Origin: QHWK01 sp035259385 | Lineage (GTDB): Bacteria > Acidobacteriota > Vicinamibacteria > Vicinamibacterales > CAVVIG01 | Length of the DNA stretch: 64,000 nt | Direction: 5' to 3' | Assembly: GCA_035259385.1 (NCBI GenBank) | Contig: DATFWL010000063.1 | Location: 1-64,000 of the forward strand | Part shown: piece after piece, positions 25,398 to 34,174 of the stretch | How positions within the stretch are numbered: position 1 is the stretch's first letter | How the letters are laid out: each line of letters opens with the position of its first letter | Program-made: the position numbers and the translations under genes | Notes under the pieces: generated by a model | Databases searched by the model: none | Told to the model about the DNA's origin: nothing | What the model saw: only the letters and a program-made list of their open reading frames with translations

Positions 25398-25937
25398 TCA
25401 ACGCTTGCGCTGCTCGATCTGCGCGAGGAAAAACTGCTTCAACGCCTCATTCGTCAGCCCGAGCGCCGTCGCTTCTTCCAGGGCCTTGTTGGTGTCCCAG
25501 CCATCGACGATCGCGCGTTTCATGAGCCACATCCCGGCGGCTCTTCCACCGCCCGCTCAATGGATGAAGGCCGGCTGGACGCCCGGCGTCGTGATCGTCT
25601 TCAGGAACGTGTCGACGACAGCCGGATCCGGCTTCGCCCCACTGAATGGAATGTGGTAGTAGGGAATGCCGGCTGCTTTGGCCGCGGCGATGTTCCCGTC
25701 GATATCGGCCCCCTCCTCGGTCGGAAGGCGGAGGTTGATGATCGACGCGTATCCCATTTTCTTGATTTCCGGGATCGCGCCGGGCGTAATCGCACCCGCG
25801 CACGCCACGGTCGATTCGACCTTGGCGAAGTTCCGGATGCCAGGAACCTCCTGCCTCACAACCTGCGCGCTCGCCGCGGCAGCTGTCAGGCAGCCGGCAA
25901 TGGTGAGCCGTGCAAGCCCCGGAGCCCTCCGATGCAT
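25398..25937 (-). pseudogene. DUF442/PTP-like phosphatase with in-frame TGA at the catalytic Cys
   Basis: A GGAGGT site precedes the ATG at 25937. Codons 1-126 give a signal peptide (cleavage near ASA-Q) and a DUF442-like phosphatase fold: VPGIRNFAKVEST, GAITPGAIPEIKKMGYASIINLR, then GIPYYHIPFSG and VQPAFIH. Codon 127 is TGA. The same frame continues for 52 sense codons, AGGGRAAGMWLMKRAIVDGWD..., ending at 25398 two bases before the next gene. In the family this place reads HCxxGxR with the nucleophilic Cys, so TGA sits exactly in the catalytic Cys codon. Hairpins follow the TGA. It is either a selenocysteine gene or a nonsense-inactivated one; the type field is provisional. Confidence 0.72.
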
Positions 25938-26046
25938 GATGTACCTCCTCTGAGCGTGCAGCTTACCACCGCGCGTGTACGTCACGCACCATGACGCTCG
26001 AATTCGTCGGGAACCGGTCGCCTTGGTCCGCTTCTCTTTTCGCGGG

Positions 26047-26946
26047 TCAATTCACTGCGTGAACACTGATCGTCACGCGGTCGGTGCGCCGCAGCTTCTG
26101 CATGACCGCCCGTTCGCTTTCGTAGACGGTCTTCACACCGTCGCCCATGGCGGCTTCGATGTCTCGGATGTACTCGACCAGGCGTTCAAGGCCGCGAGGC
26201 TCGACCGAAGCGGCCTGATCGGTACCCCACATCGCGCGATCGAGCGTGATGTGCCGCTCCACCAGGCTGGCGCCCAGGCACACGGCCGCAAGAGTCGTCG
26301 CCAGGCCGACCTCATGCCCTGAGTATCCGACCGGGCACTCGAACCGTGATCGAATCGTCTCGATCATGCGCAGATTGAGCTCGCCAAGGGGACACGGATA
26401 CGTGCTCGTCGCGTGCGTAATCAGCAGATTCTCGGGGCCAAGGATCCCCACCGCTGACTCGATCTGATGCATCGTCGACATGCCGGTCGAAAGAATCAGC
26501 GGGCGGCTGGTCTGTCTGAACCGCTGAAGAAGGCCGACATCGGTCAGCGCCGCCGAGGGAATCTTGTAGCCGACGGGTTCGAACCACTCGATGAAGTCGA
26601 CCGCCGATTCGTCCCAGCATGATGTGAACCAGTCGATCGAGCGGCTGCGGCAGTGCTCGACGAGCCGGGCGTAGTCGTCGAAGTTGAATTCCACCCGCCG
26701 ACGGTAATCGAGGTAACTCATCATGCCCCAGGGCGTCTGTCGGATCTGATCACGCTGCTGCGGCGGCACACACAGCTCGGGCGTCCTCTTCTGGAATTTC
26801 ACGGCATCGCATTTCGCGTTCGCGGCTGCATCGATCAGGCGCTGGGCGATGTCGAGCGATCCGTTGTGATTGATACCGATTTCCGCCACGATGTAGGTCG
26901 GTTGGCCCTCGCCTATCAGTCGATCGCCGAAGGACAGTGTCCGCAT
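26047..26946 (-). CDS. NeuB-like N-acylneuraminate/nonulosonate synthase
   Basis: A 299-residue TIM-barrel enzyme of the NeuB/SpsE/PseI family, which condenses phosphoenolpyruvate with an amino-hexose to make a nine-carbon acid. Family motifs present are YIVAEIGINHNGSLDIA, AVKFQKRTPE, WFTSCWDESAVDF, YKIPSAALTD, LILSTGMSTM, ITHATSTYPCPL, GYSGHEVGL and SLVERHITLDRAMWGTDQ. The C-terminal SAF/antifreeze-like domain found in canonical NeuB (about 340 residues) is missing, so substrate range may differ. It lies 36 bases downstream of a PHP protein on the same strand. The matching CMP-sugar synthetase fusion is 8.5 kb away. Confidence 0.9.
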   Translation of the reverse strand: MRTLSFGDRLIGEGQPTYIVAEIGINHNGSLDIAQRLIDAAANAKCDAVKFQKRTPELCVPPQQRDQIRQTPWGMMSYLDYRRRVEFNFDDYARLVEHCRSRSIDWFTSCWDESAVDFIEWFEPVGYKIPSAALTDVGLLQRFRQTSRPLILSTGMSTMHQIESAVGILGPENLLITHATSTYPCPLGELNLRMIETIRSRFECPVGYSGHEVGLATTLAAVCLGASLVERHITLDRAMWGTDQAASVEPRGLERLVEYIRDIEAAMGDGVKTVYESERAVMQKLRRTDRVTISVHAVN

Positions 26947-26982
26947 GGCCTTCCTCCTGATTGAGCGTGTGTCCTGCGCCGC

Positions 26983-28197
26983 TTACGCCGCCACCGAGTC
27001 GGAGGTGAGAACAGTCACCCGGTCCAACAACGTCTCCAGCCGACAATCGGCCATGAGCGTCTCGTGCCCATCGGCGCGCGTCACCTCGAACAACGTTTCA
27101 AAGGGTTTGGAGGCGACGACGCGCGTAATCGCGATGATGGTCTGCAACCACAAGGGCTGGCGCTCCCACATCGAAGCCGCAGAGTGCTCCTGGCCGTTCA
27201 TGGTGATGAATACGCGCTCGGCCCATGTCCTCTGCCCGCGGTGATGCGCATGATGCGGACGAAGGATGTCTGCAATCGATTGAAAAATGCGTCCGACGAA
27301 CGGATCGGCGTACTCCGGGAACACGACGCAGCGGCTGATCCGTTCGACGCGCAATTCATGGACGAACGCCGTCCACTCGCACTCGCGCGTCAGGTTGACG
27401 ATGGTGTTGGGAAAGAGGCCGTGACGATCGCCGCCGCCGACGACCGGAAGGCCGAAGCCCTTCGCGATCGGCAGCACGAGTCGGTTTTCCGCCCAGTCGC
27501 GGTATCCGTTCAGCTCGAGCGCATGAATCCAGCCCTGAAAGGCACGCAGAAACGCGAGCAGCGTTGAATCGTGCCGGAGTTGACCGACCCTGGCGAGATC
27601 CCAGCAAGGATGATTGAGAACGACGACCGTTTCGGGGCACTCGCTGACTGCATGGAGCAGCTCTCTCAGCCTGAACGCAGCCCCGGTCGGACCGGCTGCG
27701 GTGTAGGCGGCGAACGCGTCCATCATCCGGCCGATGGATGCGGGCGGAAGGCCGTGCACTCCGAGATGAAACAAGCAGCCTTCGAAGGGCACCGACCACT
27801 CGACCGACAGCGGGACATCGGTCCGGCCGTTTGCCTTGAGCGCCAGGGGCCCCTCCACCGTGTCGTGATCGGTGAGCGACACCAGACCCGGCAGATCCAG
27901 TCGTTGCGCCAATTGCGCCAGTTCGGAATCGATCACGCCGGCCGGCGTCACTGGCGGACGCCAATACCACTCGCTGAAGTCGAGCGGCCGGCCATGTTCG
28001 CTCTGATAGTCAGCGAGGCTCTGCTCGAAGTAGCTGGCGACGACCGGAATCTGTCGCGCAATCCTCGGGATGAACTCCAGCGTTTCGCGAGAGCACTCGG
28101 AGTGGCTGTGCAGCGACACCGCAGCGCCGACACCCGCCGGGTGTGAAAAGGCCGACGGACGCGAATAGAGATGGATCTCCGAACACCACGCACTCAT
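26983..28197 (-). CDS. PHP-domain putative phosphoesterase
   Basis: A 404-residue cytoplasmic protein with PHP-type metal ligands in order: VSLHSHSECSRE near residue 30, LVSLTDHDTVEG near 118, HLGVHG near 155, VVVLNHPCWD near 205, and VVGGGDRHGLFP near 260. The domain runs to about residue 290 and a helical tail of about 110 residues follows. PHP proteins hydrolyse phosphoesters such as histidinol phosphate, nucleotides or polysaccharide-linked phosphates. Its place before NeuB suggests dephosphorylation of a sugar-phosphate intermediate or a regulatory phosphatase role, which is inference only. Confidence 0.8.
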   Translation of the reverse strand: MSAWCSEIHLYSRPSAFSHPAGVGAAVSLHSHSECSRETLEFIPRIARQIPVVASYFEQSLADYQSEHGRPLDFSEWYWRPPVTPAGVIDSELAQLAQRLDLPGLVSLTDHDTVEGPLALKANGRTDVPLSVEWSVPFEGCLFHLGVHGLPPASIGRMMDAFAAYTAAGPTGAAFRLRELLHAVSECPETVVVLNHPCWDLARVGQLRHDSTLLAFLRAFQGWIHALELNGYRDWAENRLVLPIAKGFGLPVVGGGDRHGLFPNTIVNLTRECEWTAFVHELRVERISRCVVFPEYADPFVGRIFQSIADILRPHHAHHRGQRTWAERVFITMNGQEHSAASMWERQPLWLQTIIAITRVVASKPFETLFEVTRADGHETLMADCRLETLLDRVTVLTSDSVAA

Positions 28198-28512
28198 CGG
28201 CCTTGATCCAGCTCGTGGCCGGCCTGGGCCGCCAGCCGCGCGGCGCTCCGCTATCGGGCGCCTGTTCTGTGTCGAGGCGGGAACGTCGGTCGGCGCGTTC
28301 GAGCGATCCGATCGACCGCTTGGTCTACGTCAGTTCGTCGACAGGATAGAGGCGAGGTTTAAAGACAGTGTGAGCGCCACGCACCAACGGCGCAAAACCT
28401 GTGTGACTGATGTTGATACGTGTGACAACGAGTCGAAGCTCGCCGAACGGCGCCAACGAACTGGCCGTCGATAGACGCGTACGCCACGGCGTCGTACTAG
28501 ACTGTGTAGAAC
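28198..28512. other. intergenic region between PHP gene and flippase-like gene
   Basis: About 315 bases separate the divergent PHP and flippase-like genes. Part of it (around 28350-28440) is less GC-rich than its surroundings and could hold both promoters. No reading frame with a ribosome-binding site, tRNA or strong hairpin was recognised. Confidence 0.4.
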
Positions 28513-29403
28513 GTGGCAGAGATGTGGTCGGCGATCGCATCGACGTTGACTGTCGTTCGTCACGCGAAGATCGGATTCGTTGGCGCCGCGTTCGCGGTCG
28601 ACACGCTGTCACTGGTCCTGATGGCGTTCCGTTGGCGGCTGCTGCTGCGCACGATGGGAAGCGCTGCAAGCTTGTGGGAAACACTGCTCGCGTACTCCGC
28701 GGGCGTCTGCGTGTGCAACATCACTCCCGCGCGCACCGTCGGCGGCGACGCGTGCCGCGCCGCTTTGATCCCGCGGCCTGGCGGCTCGCCGCCGGTGAAG
28801 GCGGTTGCCGCGTCGGTGGTTTACGATCGCTTCACTGACGTGGCCGGCCTTCTACTGCTCGGTCTGCTCGCTCTTCCGACGCTCGAACCGAACTCGCCAC
28901 ACTGGCCGATCCGGGCGCTGCTCGCAGTGGCCGCGGCGCTCGCCGCGCCGCCGCTGTTTCGTCGCCTTGCGTCGCGGATCCGCCGGTGGCAGCCGGCTGT
29001 GATCGGTCGCGAGATGGGTGTCCCGATGGCCGCCGCGGCCGCGTGCTCGCTGATGATCTGGTCGCTCGACCTCGCGCGCATCATGCTCGTGGGAAGAGCC
29101 TTCGGCGTCCGGTTCGTGCCGGGTCAGGCTGCGGCGGTCTCTCTCCTGCGTCTGGGGAGCGGCCTTGCCCCGGTTCCCGCAGGCATCGGCGTCGTCGATG
29201 GCGCGCTCGTGGCCGGCTTCCTGTGGCTTGGCCTGCCCGTGTCGACCGCCGCCGCGCTGGCGATCGTGGAGCGAGCCATTGTGTTCGGTTGGGGCACTGG
29301 ACTGGGTGCGGTGGCGCTGCTGTTGCTCGGCGGCGCGCGAGCGCTGCAAACAGCCCGCACCGGAACGGCCGCCTTCGGCCGGTCCTCCGATGCACGACGC
29401 TGA
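28513..29403 (+). CDS. LPG-synthase-TM/flippase-like integral membrane protein
   Basis: A GTG-started 296-residue protein of the UPF0104/lysylphosphatidylglycerol-synthase-TM family, with about 7-8 TM helices. Diagnostic segments are LMAFRWRLLLRTMG, CNITPARTVGGDACRAAL, a VVYDRFTDVAGLL helix and GSGLAPVPAGIGVVDGALV (the conserved P.PGG/GI..E-like loop). Such proteins are thought to move lipids or lipid-linked sugars, which suits a surface-glycan region. Its stop directly abuts the stop of the convergent fatty-acid-hydroxylase gene with no gap. Confidence 0.85.
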   Translation: MAEMWSAIASTLTVVRHAKIGFVGAAFAVDTLSLVLMAFRWRLLLRTMGSAASLWETLLAYSAGVCVCNITPARTVGGDACRAALIPRPGGSPPVKAVAASVVYDRFTDVAGLLLLGLLALPTLEPNSPHWPIRALLAVAAALAAPPLFRRLASRIRRWQPAVIGREMGVPMAAAAACSLMIWSLDLARIMLVGRAFGVRFVPGQAAAVSLLRLGSGLAPVPAGIGVVDGALVAGFLWLGLPVSTAAALAIVERAIVFGWGTGLGAVALLLLGGARALQTARTGTAAFGRSSDARR

Positions 29404-30270
29404 TTAGAGGTCGCCCGCGGCGGCGCTCTCCGAATCGACGGCAAGGCTTCCCAGGACGAGCGCCCGCGAGCGTGCGCGCCAGCGAAAAGGCCGGAAGGCG
29501 TAGAGCGTCTGACCCAGGTAGTGCTTCGGAAACCACGCGCGCAGGCCGTAGTCGGCCGCCCGCTGACTCGAGGGCAGATAGGCGGTGCCGAACATCCAAT
29601 CCCACACCGCCAGCTTCGTCGCGAAATTGGAGCGCATGCCCTTCCCCATCGCATGATGCCAGCGATGCATCTCGGGGCCGTTGATGACCCACTGCAGGCG
29701 GCCGGTATGGACGTTCAGGTTGCTGTGGATGTACATGCCCCAGACGGCGCTGATCGCGCCCTTGAGGGGAATGACGTCCGGCGACGCTCCGAGCAGCACG
29801 ATCGGCGCGAATTCCACGGTCTGATTGATCAGGATCTCCACGCAATGCGATCGAGATCCCGAGAGCCAATCTACCGACGTTGGCGAATGATGCGCCTCGT
29901 GGAGGCGCCACATGAACCGATTCCTGTGCTGCCAGCGGTGCATCCAGTAGATGTAGAAGTCGTGGGTGACGACGAACACGGATACCTGAAGCCAGAGCGG
30001 CCAGTGTGCGAGCAGGTGAAGTCGCGAAAAATCGCCGATTGCGTCGAGCCGCGCGATGACGATCGAGAAGATGACGATGCTGAGGGCGTAGTTTTGCGCG
30101 ATGGTATACAACGCGAAGTCGTCGAAGAACCCCTCACGAAAGAACGTCTGGTCCTTGGTGTACGGCAGGATCCGCTCGAGCAGCGCCAGGAGAACCGCGC
30201 TTGCACCGATGGCTGCCAGCGACAGGCGCTCGACCGTGGACATGTGCGCGAGCACACCGTGAAGGGTCAC
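29404..30270 (-). CDS. fatty-acid hydroxylase/sterol-desaturase family membrane enzyme
   Basis: A 288-residue di-iron membrane oxygenase starting with a GTG inside the stop of the aminotransferase gene (GTGA). Four or five TM helices surround the histidine clusters HDFYIYWMHRWQH (His103, His111, His115), WRLHEAHHS (His124, 127, 128) and MHRWHHAMG near residue 210, the set that binds two irons. The family hydroxylates or desaturates fatty acyl or isoprenoid chains. Placement as last gene of a glycan operon suggests modification of a lipid anchor or lipid A-like acyl chain, which is inference. Confidence 0.9.
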   Translation of the reverse strand: MTLHGVLAHMSTVERLSLAAIGASAVLLALLERILPYTKDQTFFREGFFDDFALYTIAQNYALSIVIFSIVIARLDAIGDFSRLHLLAHWPLWLQVSVFVVTHDFYIYWMHRWQHRNRFMWRLHEAHHSPTSVDWLSGSRSHCVEILINQTVEFAPIVLLGASPDVIPLKGAISAVWGMYIHSNLNVHTGRLQWVINGPEMHRWHHAMGKGMRSNFATKLAVWDWMFGTAYLPSSQRAADYGLRAWFPKHYLGQTLYAFRPFRWRARSRALVLGSLAVDSESAAAGDL

Positions 30271-31601
30271 GTCCTGTTTCTCTTCGCAGTGGCGTTCGAC
30301 GTGCGACGGAACACCGGCTCGACCGGTGATCCGAGGAGCGCCTGGCGGACGGAGCCGGATTCCACGGCCTGTTTCAACACCATCAACGCTTCGCGGTACG
30401 CCGCCAGCGCGTGCGCCACATCGTCGTCCGTGTGCGAGAAGCTCATGTTGTGGAATCCGCTCCAGAGAATTCCGCGTGCGAGCAGCTCCTGCTGAACCAG
30501 AGACTTCATCTCGAGCGGATCGCCCGCTCTGGCGTCAAAGGTCACGAGCGACCGGCAGTCGGCGCCAATGGCCTGCGTGTAGGGCATGTCGAGGTGTCGG
30601 GCGAGTGTGTTATAGCCATCGCGTAGCACCCGCCCCTGGCGCGCGAGATATGCGGGCACGCTGCAATCGCGCAGTTCATGTATCGTCGCTTTCGCGGCTG
30701 CCAACGACAGCGCCTCGCCGCCGAACGTGGTGAAGAAGAAAACGTTCTTTTCGCAGAGCCGCATGACGTCGGCGCGTCCCGCCAGGACGGCAAGCGGCAT
30801 CCCGTTGGCGATTGCCTTCGAGTAGCACATCAGATCGGCCTGCACGCCAAAACGTTCCTGGGCGCCGCCGAGTGCGAACCGGAAGCCGGTCCACATCTCG
30901 TCGAAGACGAGCAGCGTGCCGTTCTTCCGGCAGGCGCCCTTGAGCTCGTGTAGAAATCCGCCGCGCGGCTCGTCGAAGATCATCGGCTCGAGAATCGCGC
31001 AGGCCGTGTCGTCGTCGAGCAGATCGTTGACCGATTGCAGGTCGTTGTAGTCGAAGGTGCCGGTCAATTCATGAACAGGCGTCGGGACACCGACGGAGCG
31101 ATCGGTCACCGAGATGTACCAATCGTGCCAGCCGTGATAGCCGCAACAGATCACCTTTGAACGTCCGGTGAAGGCGCGCGCAAGCCGGACCGCCGCGGAC
31201 GTCACGTCGGCTCCTGTCTTGCTGTAGCGGACCATTTCAGCGTTCGGAACGACCTCGCGGATGAGCTCTGCCACTTCGACTTCGAGCGGGTGCATCATCG
31301 AGAAAGTGATCCCGTCCTCCAGCTGTTCGCGAATCGCACGGTCGACTGCGGGATAGCCGTATCCGAGCGACAACGGACCGATCGCCATGCTGAAGTCGAT
31401 GAATTCATTGCCGTCGACGTCCCACACGTGAGAGCCTTTGCCACGCTGCAGGTACTTTGGCGCAACCCCCGCGACATATTGCCCTGGACCCTTGGCGAGC
31501 GTCTGCGTGTGACCGGGAATGAGCCCTGTCGCACGCGCATACCACTCGTCGGAGCGGGTAATGACGGGCAGCGAACGTTCGAGGTGAGCAACCTCAGACA
31601 T
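30267..31601 (-). CDS. GSA-aminomutase-like class III aminotransferase
   Basis: A GAGG eight bases before the ATG at 31601 decides the start (444 residues); an ATG six bases upstream is too close to it. It is a fold-type I PLP aminotransferase of the glutamate-1-semialdehyde 2,1-aminomutase group: VWDVDGNEFIDFSMAIGPLSLGYGYP, YSKTGADVTSAAVRLARAFTGR, CGYHGWHDW, LLVFDEMWTGFRFA, and the PLP Lys in LMCYSKAIANGMPLAVLAG. Its setting beside split transketolase and cytidylyltransferase genes argues for amination of a sugar carbonyl in glycan synthesis and not for haem synthesis. It overlaps the next gene by four bases. Confidence 0.88.
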   Translation of the reverse strand: MSEVAHLERSLPVITRSDEWYARATGLIPGHTQTLAKGPGQYVAGVAPKYLQRGKGSHVWDVDGNEFIDFSMAIGPLSLGYGYPAVDRAIREQLEDGITFSMMHPLEVEVAELIREVVPNAEMVRYSKTGADVTSAAVRLARAFTGRSKVICCGYHGWHDWYISVTDRSVGVPTPVHELTGTFDYNDLQSVNDLLDDDTACAILEPMIFDEPRGGFLHELKGACRKNGTLLVFDEMWTGFRFALGGAQERFGVQADLMCYSKAIANGMPLAVLAGRADVMRLCEKNVFFFTTFGGEALSLAAAKATIHELRDCSVPAYLARQGRVLRDGYNTLARHLDMPYTQAIGADCRSLVTFDARAGDPLEMKSLVQQELLARGILWSGFHNMSFSHTDDDVAHALAAYREALMVLKQAVESGSVRQALLGSPVEPVFRRTSNATAKRNRT

Positions 31602-31620
31602 GGACATGACCTCGTGATTC

Positions 31621-32526
31621 CTAGCGGGCAGCGAACGCCGCGCCGACCCGTCGGGCGAGCTGCTCCCCTGTAAAACCTTCGTACTCGAGAACGTCCGCGA
31701 GCAGCGCCGGAGCGAACCACCGGCCGGCCAGGGCGATTGAGTGCAATCGAACGGCGATACTGTTCGACGCCGCCACTTCGGCCACGATCGTCGCCAGCCC
31801 ACCGGTGGCGAAATGATCCTCGACCGTGACCACCAGGCTCGTCTCACGCACGGCGCAGAGGATGGCCCGCTCGTCGACCGGTTTCAGCGTTCGCATGTTC
31901 AACAGTCGGGTGGCGACGCCAGCATCGGCCAGGCGCCTGGCTGCCTCGTAGCATTCACGGGTCAGGCATCCATAGGTGAGCAGGGCAACATCGGTCCCTT
32001 CGGTGACCACTTCCACGGTGCCTGGAACAAGGGGCGTGTGGTGGCGGAATGCCGGTTTGCGCGCGTTGTAGCGGACGTACCAAGGCGCGCGATCGACGAC
32101 CATGTTCGCGAGCGCGTCCAGCATTTCGTCCTCGTCCGCGGGACAGCAGACGGTCATGCCGGGAATTGCGCGCATGAGGGCGATGTCCTCGAGCGCTTGA
32201 TGGGTCGGGCCGTTCGCCTCCGACAGGAATCCGGCACACGCGCCCACCAGCTTGACCGGAAGCTGCGCGATGCCGACGTCGGTCCGAATGAACTCGAAGG
32301 CGCGCATGGTGAGAAAGGATGCCAGGGCATGCACGACCGGCACCCGGCCGCGCAGCGCCAAGCCGGCGGCGGCGCCGACGAGCGTCTGCTCTGCGATGCC
32401 GACGTCGATGAAACGAGAGCCGAGCCGGTCGGGCAGGGTGCGGATGGCCGCCCTGTTCTCGGCGGTCATCACGACGACGTCAGGGTTCGCCTCGGCAATC
32501 CTGTTGAGTCGATCTTCGTACGTCAC
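31621..32526 (-). CDS. transketolase C-terminal half
   Basis: A 301-residue protein holding the pyrimidine-binding and C-terminal domains of transketolase/DXS-type enzymes: DVVVMTAENRAA, FIDVGIAEQTLVGAAAGLALRG with the catalytic Glu, FEFIRTDVGI, GPTHQALEDIALMRAIPGMTV, and a closing LLTYGCLT.ECYEAARRLADAGV... domain. Its GTG start overlaps the stop of the N-terminal half by four bases, so the two chains form one enzyme. Split transketolases of this kind are found in special metabolism and in surface-polysaccharide clusters. They move a two-carbon ketol unit using ThDP. Confidence 0.9.
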   Translation of the reverse strand: MTYEDRLNRIAEANPDVVVMTAENRAAIRTLPDRLGSRFIDVGIAEQTLVGAAAGLALRGRVPVVHALASFLTMRAFEFIRTDVGIAQLPVKLVGACAGFLSEANGPTHQALEDIALMRAIPGMTVCCPADEDEMLDALANMVVDRAPWYVRYNARKPAFRHHTPLVPGTVEVVTEGTDVALLTYGCLTRECYEAARRLADAGVATRLLNMRTLKPVDERAILCAVRETSLVVTVEDHFATGGLATIVAEVAASNSIAVRLHSIALAGRWFAPALLADVLEYEGFTGEQLARRVGAAFAAR

Positions 32527-33380
32527 CGGACCGTCCGAGCCTGAGTTGCCAGAACCGTCTCGGCGCCACCGTGGAGCTCTTCGATCAGCGCGGCCGCTTC
32601 TTCGCTCGTCAGCGCGACGAACCATCGATCGGCGCGACGCTCGATGCTCGGGAGGCCTTTGCCACGCACGGTGTCGGCGATGACCACCGATGGCTTCCCC
32701 GGCTCGATGGGGAGACGCGTGAAGCTTCGCTCCATGTGATCGAAATCGTGGCCGTTGATGCGATCGGTGGCCCAGCCGAATGCCGCAAACTTGCCTTCGA
32801 TCGGTTCGAGCGGCACGAGATCCTCGGTGCGCGCGTTGGCCTGAAACTCGTTGCGATCGACGATGAACACGAGGTTCTCGAGCTTCTGCGCCGCCGCCAC
32901 CAGTGCCGCCTCCCACACCGACCCTTCGTTCAGCTCCCCGTCGCCGAGAATGACGAAGACGCGGTTCGAGCCGCCGGACATCCGGATGTCCATCGCCACT
33001 CCGAGCGCCACCGAGGGGAGGTGACCGAGCGAGCCCGAGTGAAATTCGACGCCCGCGAGCGCGCGGTTCGGGTGCCAGTAAATCGAATCGTGAGGGCTCA
33101 GATGGTGGCCGAGGCGCTGCTCGTCGACAAAGCCGAATTCGGCCAGCGTGCCGTAGAGGGCCGGCACGTCGTGCCCTTTCGACAGGAAGACGTAGTCCCG
33201 ATCCCTGCTCGTCCTCGTCTCAGGCGTGACGTTCAGGACCGACGCATACAGAAACACGACGAGGTCCGCGCAGGAAAGCGAGGCTCCGATGAAGCAGCCG
33301 CCCCCCGCCGACATGCGAATGATGCGCTCTCGCACGCGAAGCGCGTGGGCGGACAGCGCGGTCCTTGCGTCCGATGTCAT
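32523..33380 (-). CDS. transketolase N-terminal half
   Basis: A 285-residue protein with the ThDP diphosphate-binding domain of transketolase: ASLSCADLVVFLYASVLNV, FLSKGHDVPALYGTLAEFGF, HPNRALAGVEFHSGSLGHLPSVALGVA, the ThDP motif starting GDGELNEGSVWEAA and ending with VFIVDRNEFQAN, and TVRGKGLPSIE. The ATG overlaps the end of the cytidylyltransferase gene (ATGA). With the following gene it makes a full heteromeric transketolase. The operon setting suggests it supplies an unusual ketose or branched sugar precursor; housekeeping pentose-phosphate use is less likely. Confidence 0.9.
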   Translation of the reverse strand: MTSDARTALSAHALRVRERIIRMSAGGGCFIGASLSCADLVVFLYASVLNVTPETRTSRDRDYVFLSKGHDVPALYGTLAEFGFVDEQRLGHHLSPHDSIYWHPNRALAGVEFHSGSLGHLPSVALGVAMDIRMSGGSNRVFVILGDGELNEGSVWEAALVAAAQKLENLVFIVDRNEFQANARTEDLVPLEPIEGKFAAFGWATDRINGHDFDHMERSFTRLPIEPGKPSVVIADTVRGKGLPSIERRADRWFVALTSEEAAALIEELHGGAETVLATQARTVR

Positions 33381-34174
33381 ACGCGTCCGCGGCTGCGTCG
33401 CGAAACCGGCGCCGAGGCAAGATGATCGCGGTACCATCCCTTCCCCGCGTGGCAGGCGTTCAAGGCAGCGATATCCGGGCGCGCTTCGACAAGCGACAGC
33501 ACGTCCGCCATCGAGAAGATCGGGCGCGTGTCGGTCCACAGCTGATCGTAGACGGCGGCCAGAAACTTGTAGTCCTCGGGGTAATCGATCGTCCACCGGT
33601 GAGTTGTCGAGTAGTCGAGCCCCGACTCCCACGCAACGTTGTGGACCCTGAAACGGTCGCGCCGCTCCCAGATGAACGGCGTGGTGTGCTCGCGTTCGTG
33701 CTCCGCAGTCGCCTCGATCCACGCCGTTTCGAGCACGCCCATGGGCATGACCTCGACGTCGTTTCCGTCCGGGTAGCTCGCCGGATGCAGGTTGCTGACA
33801 AAGTCCGCGAGCTCGGCGTGCGCCACGTAGTAGCCGATGACGCGATCGATGATGGCCGGATCGACGAGCGGGCAGTCGGACGGGATCTTGACGACAACGT
33901 CGGCGCGACAGCTGTGTGCCGCGGAATAGTGTCGATCCAGCAGGTCGGTGGGGTGCCCGCGCACGCATTCAACACCGGCGTCCGCCGCAACGTGGGCGAT
34001 GACATCGTCGCGATGATCGACGGTGGTCGCAACGACGACGGCCGACGGTGTGCATGCGGCGAGCAACCGCTCGAGCAGCCGGTAAAGCAGCGGGCGATTC
34101 GCGAGCGGCATCAGCACTTTCCCCGGCAGGCGCGTCGATGCCGTGCGCGCCTGAACGACCACGATGATTCTCAC
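33377..34174 (-). CDS. SpsF-like cytidylyltransferase-family protein
   Basis: A 265-residue nucleotidyltransferase of the cytidylyltransferase/SpsF group. The nucleotide-binding start is IIVVVQARTASTRLPGKVLMPL, followed by VVVATTVDHRDD, VECVRGHPTDLLDRHYSA, and the metal-binding VVKIPSDCPLVDP. Further on, EVMPMGVLETAWIEA and TTHRWTIDYPEDYKF are typical of SpsF from spore-coat and nonulosonate clusters. It probably activates an acidic sugar with CTP. Four-base overlaps with both neighbours place it firmly in the operon. A second, NeuA-type synthetase lies 1.3 kb upstream, so two sugars may be activated. Confidence 0.85.
   Translation of the reverse strand: MRIIVVVQARTASTRLPGKVLMPLANRPLLYRLLERLLAACTPSAVVVATTVDHRDDVIAHVAADAGVECVRGHPTDLLDRHYSAAHSCRADVVVKIPSDCPLVDPAIIDRVIGYYVAHAELADFVSNLHPASYPDGNDVEVMPMGVLETAWIEATAEHEREHTTPFIWERRDRFRVHNVAWESGLDYSTTHRWTIDYPEDYKFLAAVYDQLWTDTRPIFSMADVLSLVEARPDIAALNACHAGKGWYRDHLASAPVSRRSRGRV

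Noticed and set aside
25447..25803. A separate gene in another minus-strand frame over the phosphatase
   Set aside because: Its sequence is a shadow frame. The frame that continues straight through the TGA gives the family-like C-terminus without any frameshift.
31602..31847. 526-residue version of the aminotransferase
   Set aside because: The extra N-terminus overlaps the transketolase gene and has no aminotransferase features. GAGG eight bases before 31601 marks the start.
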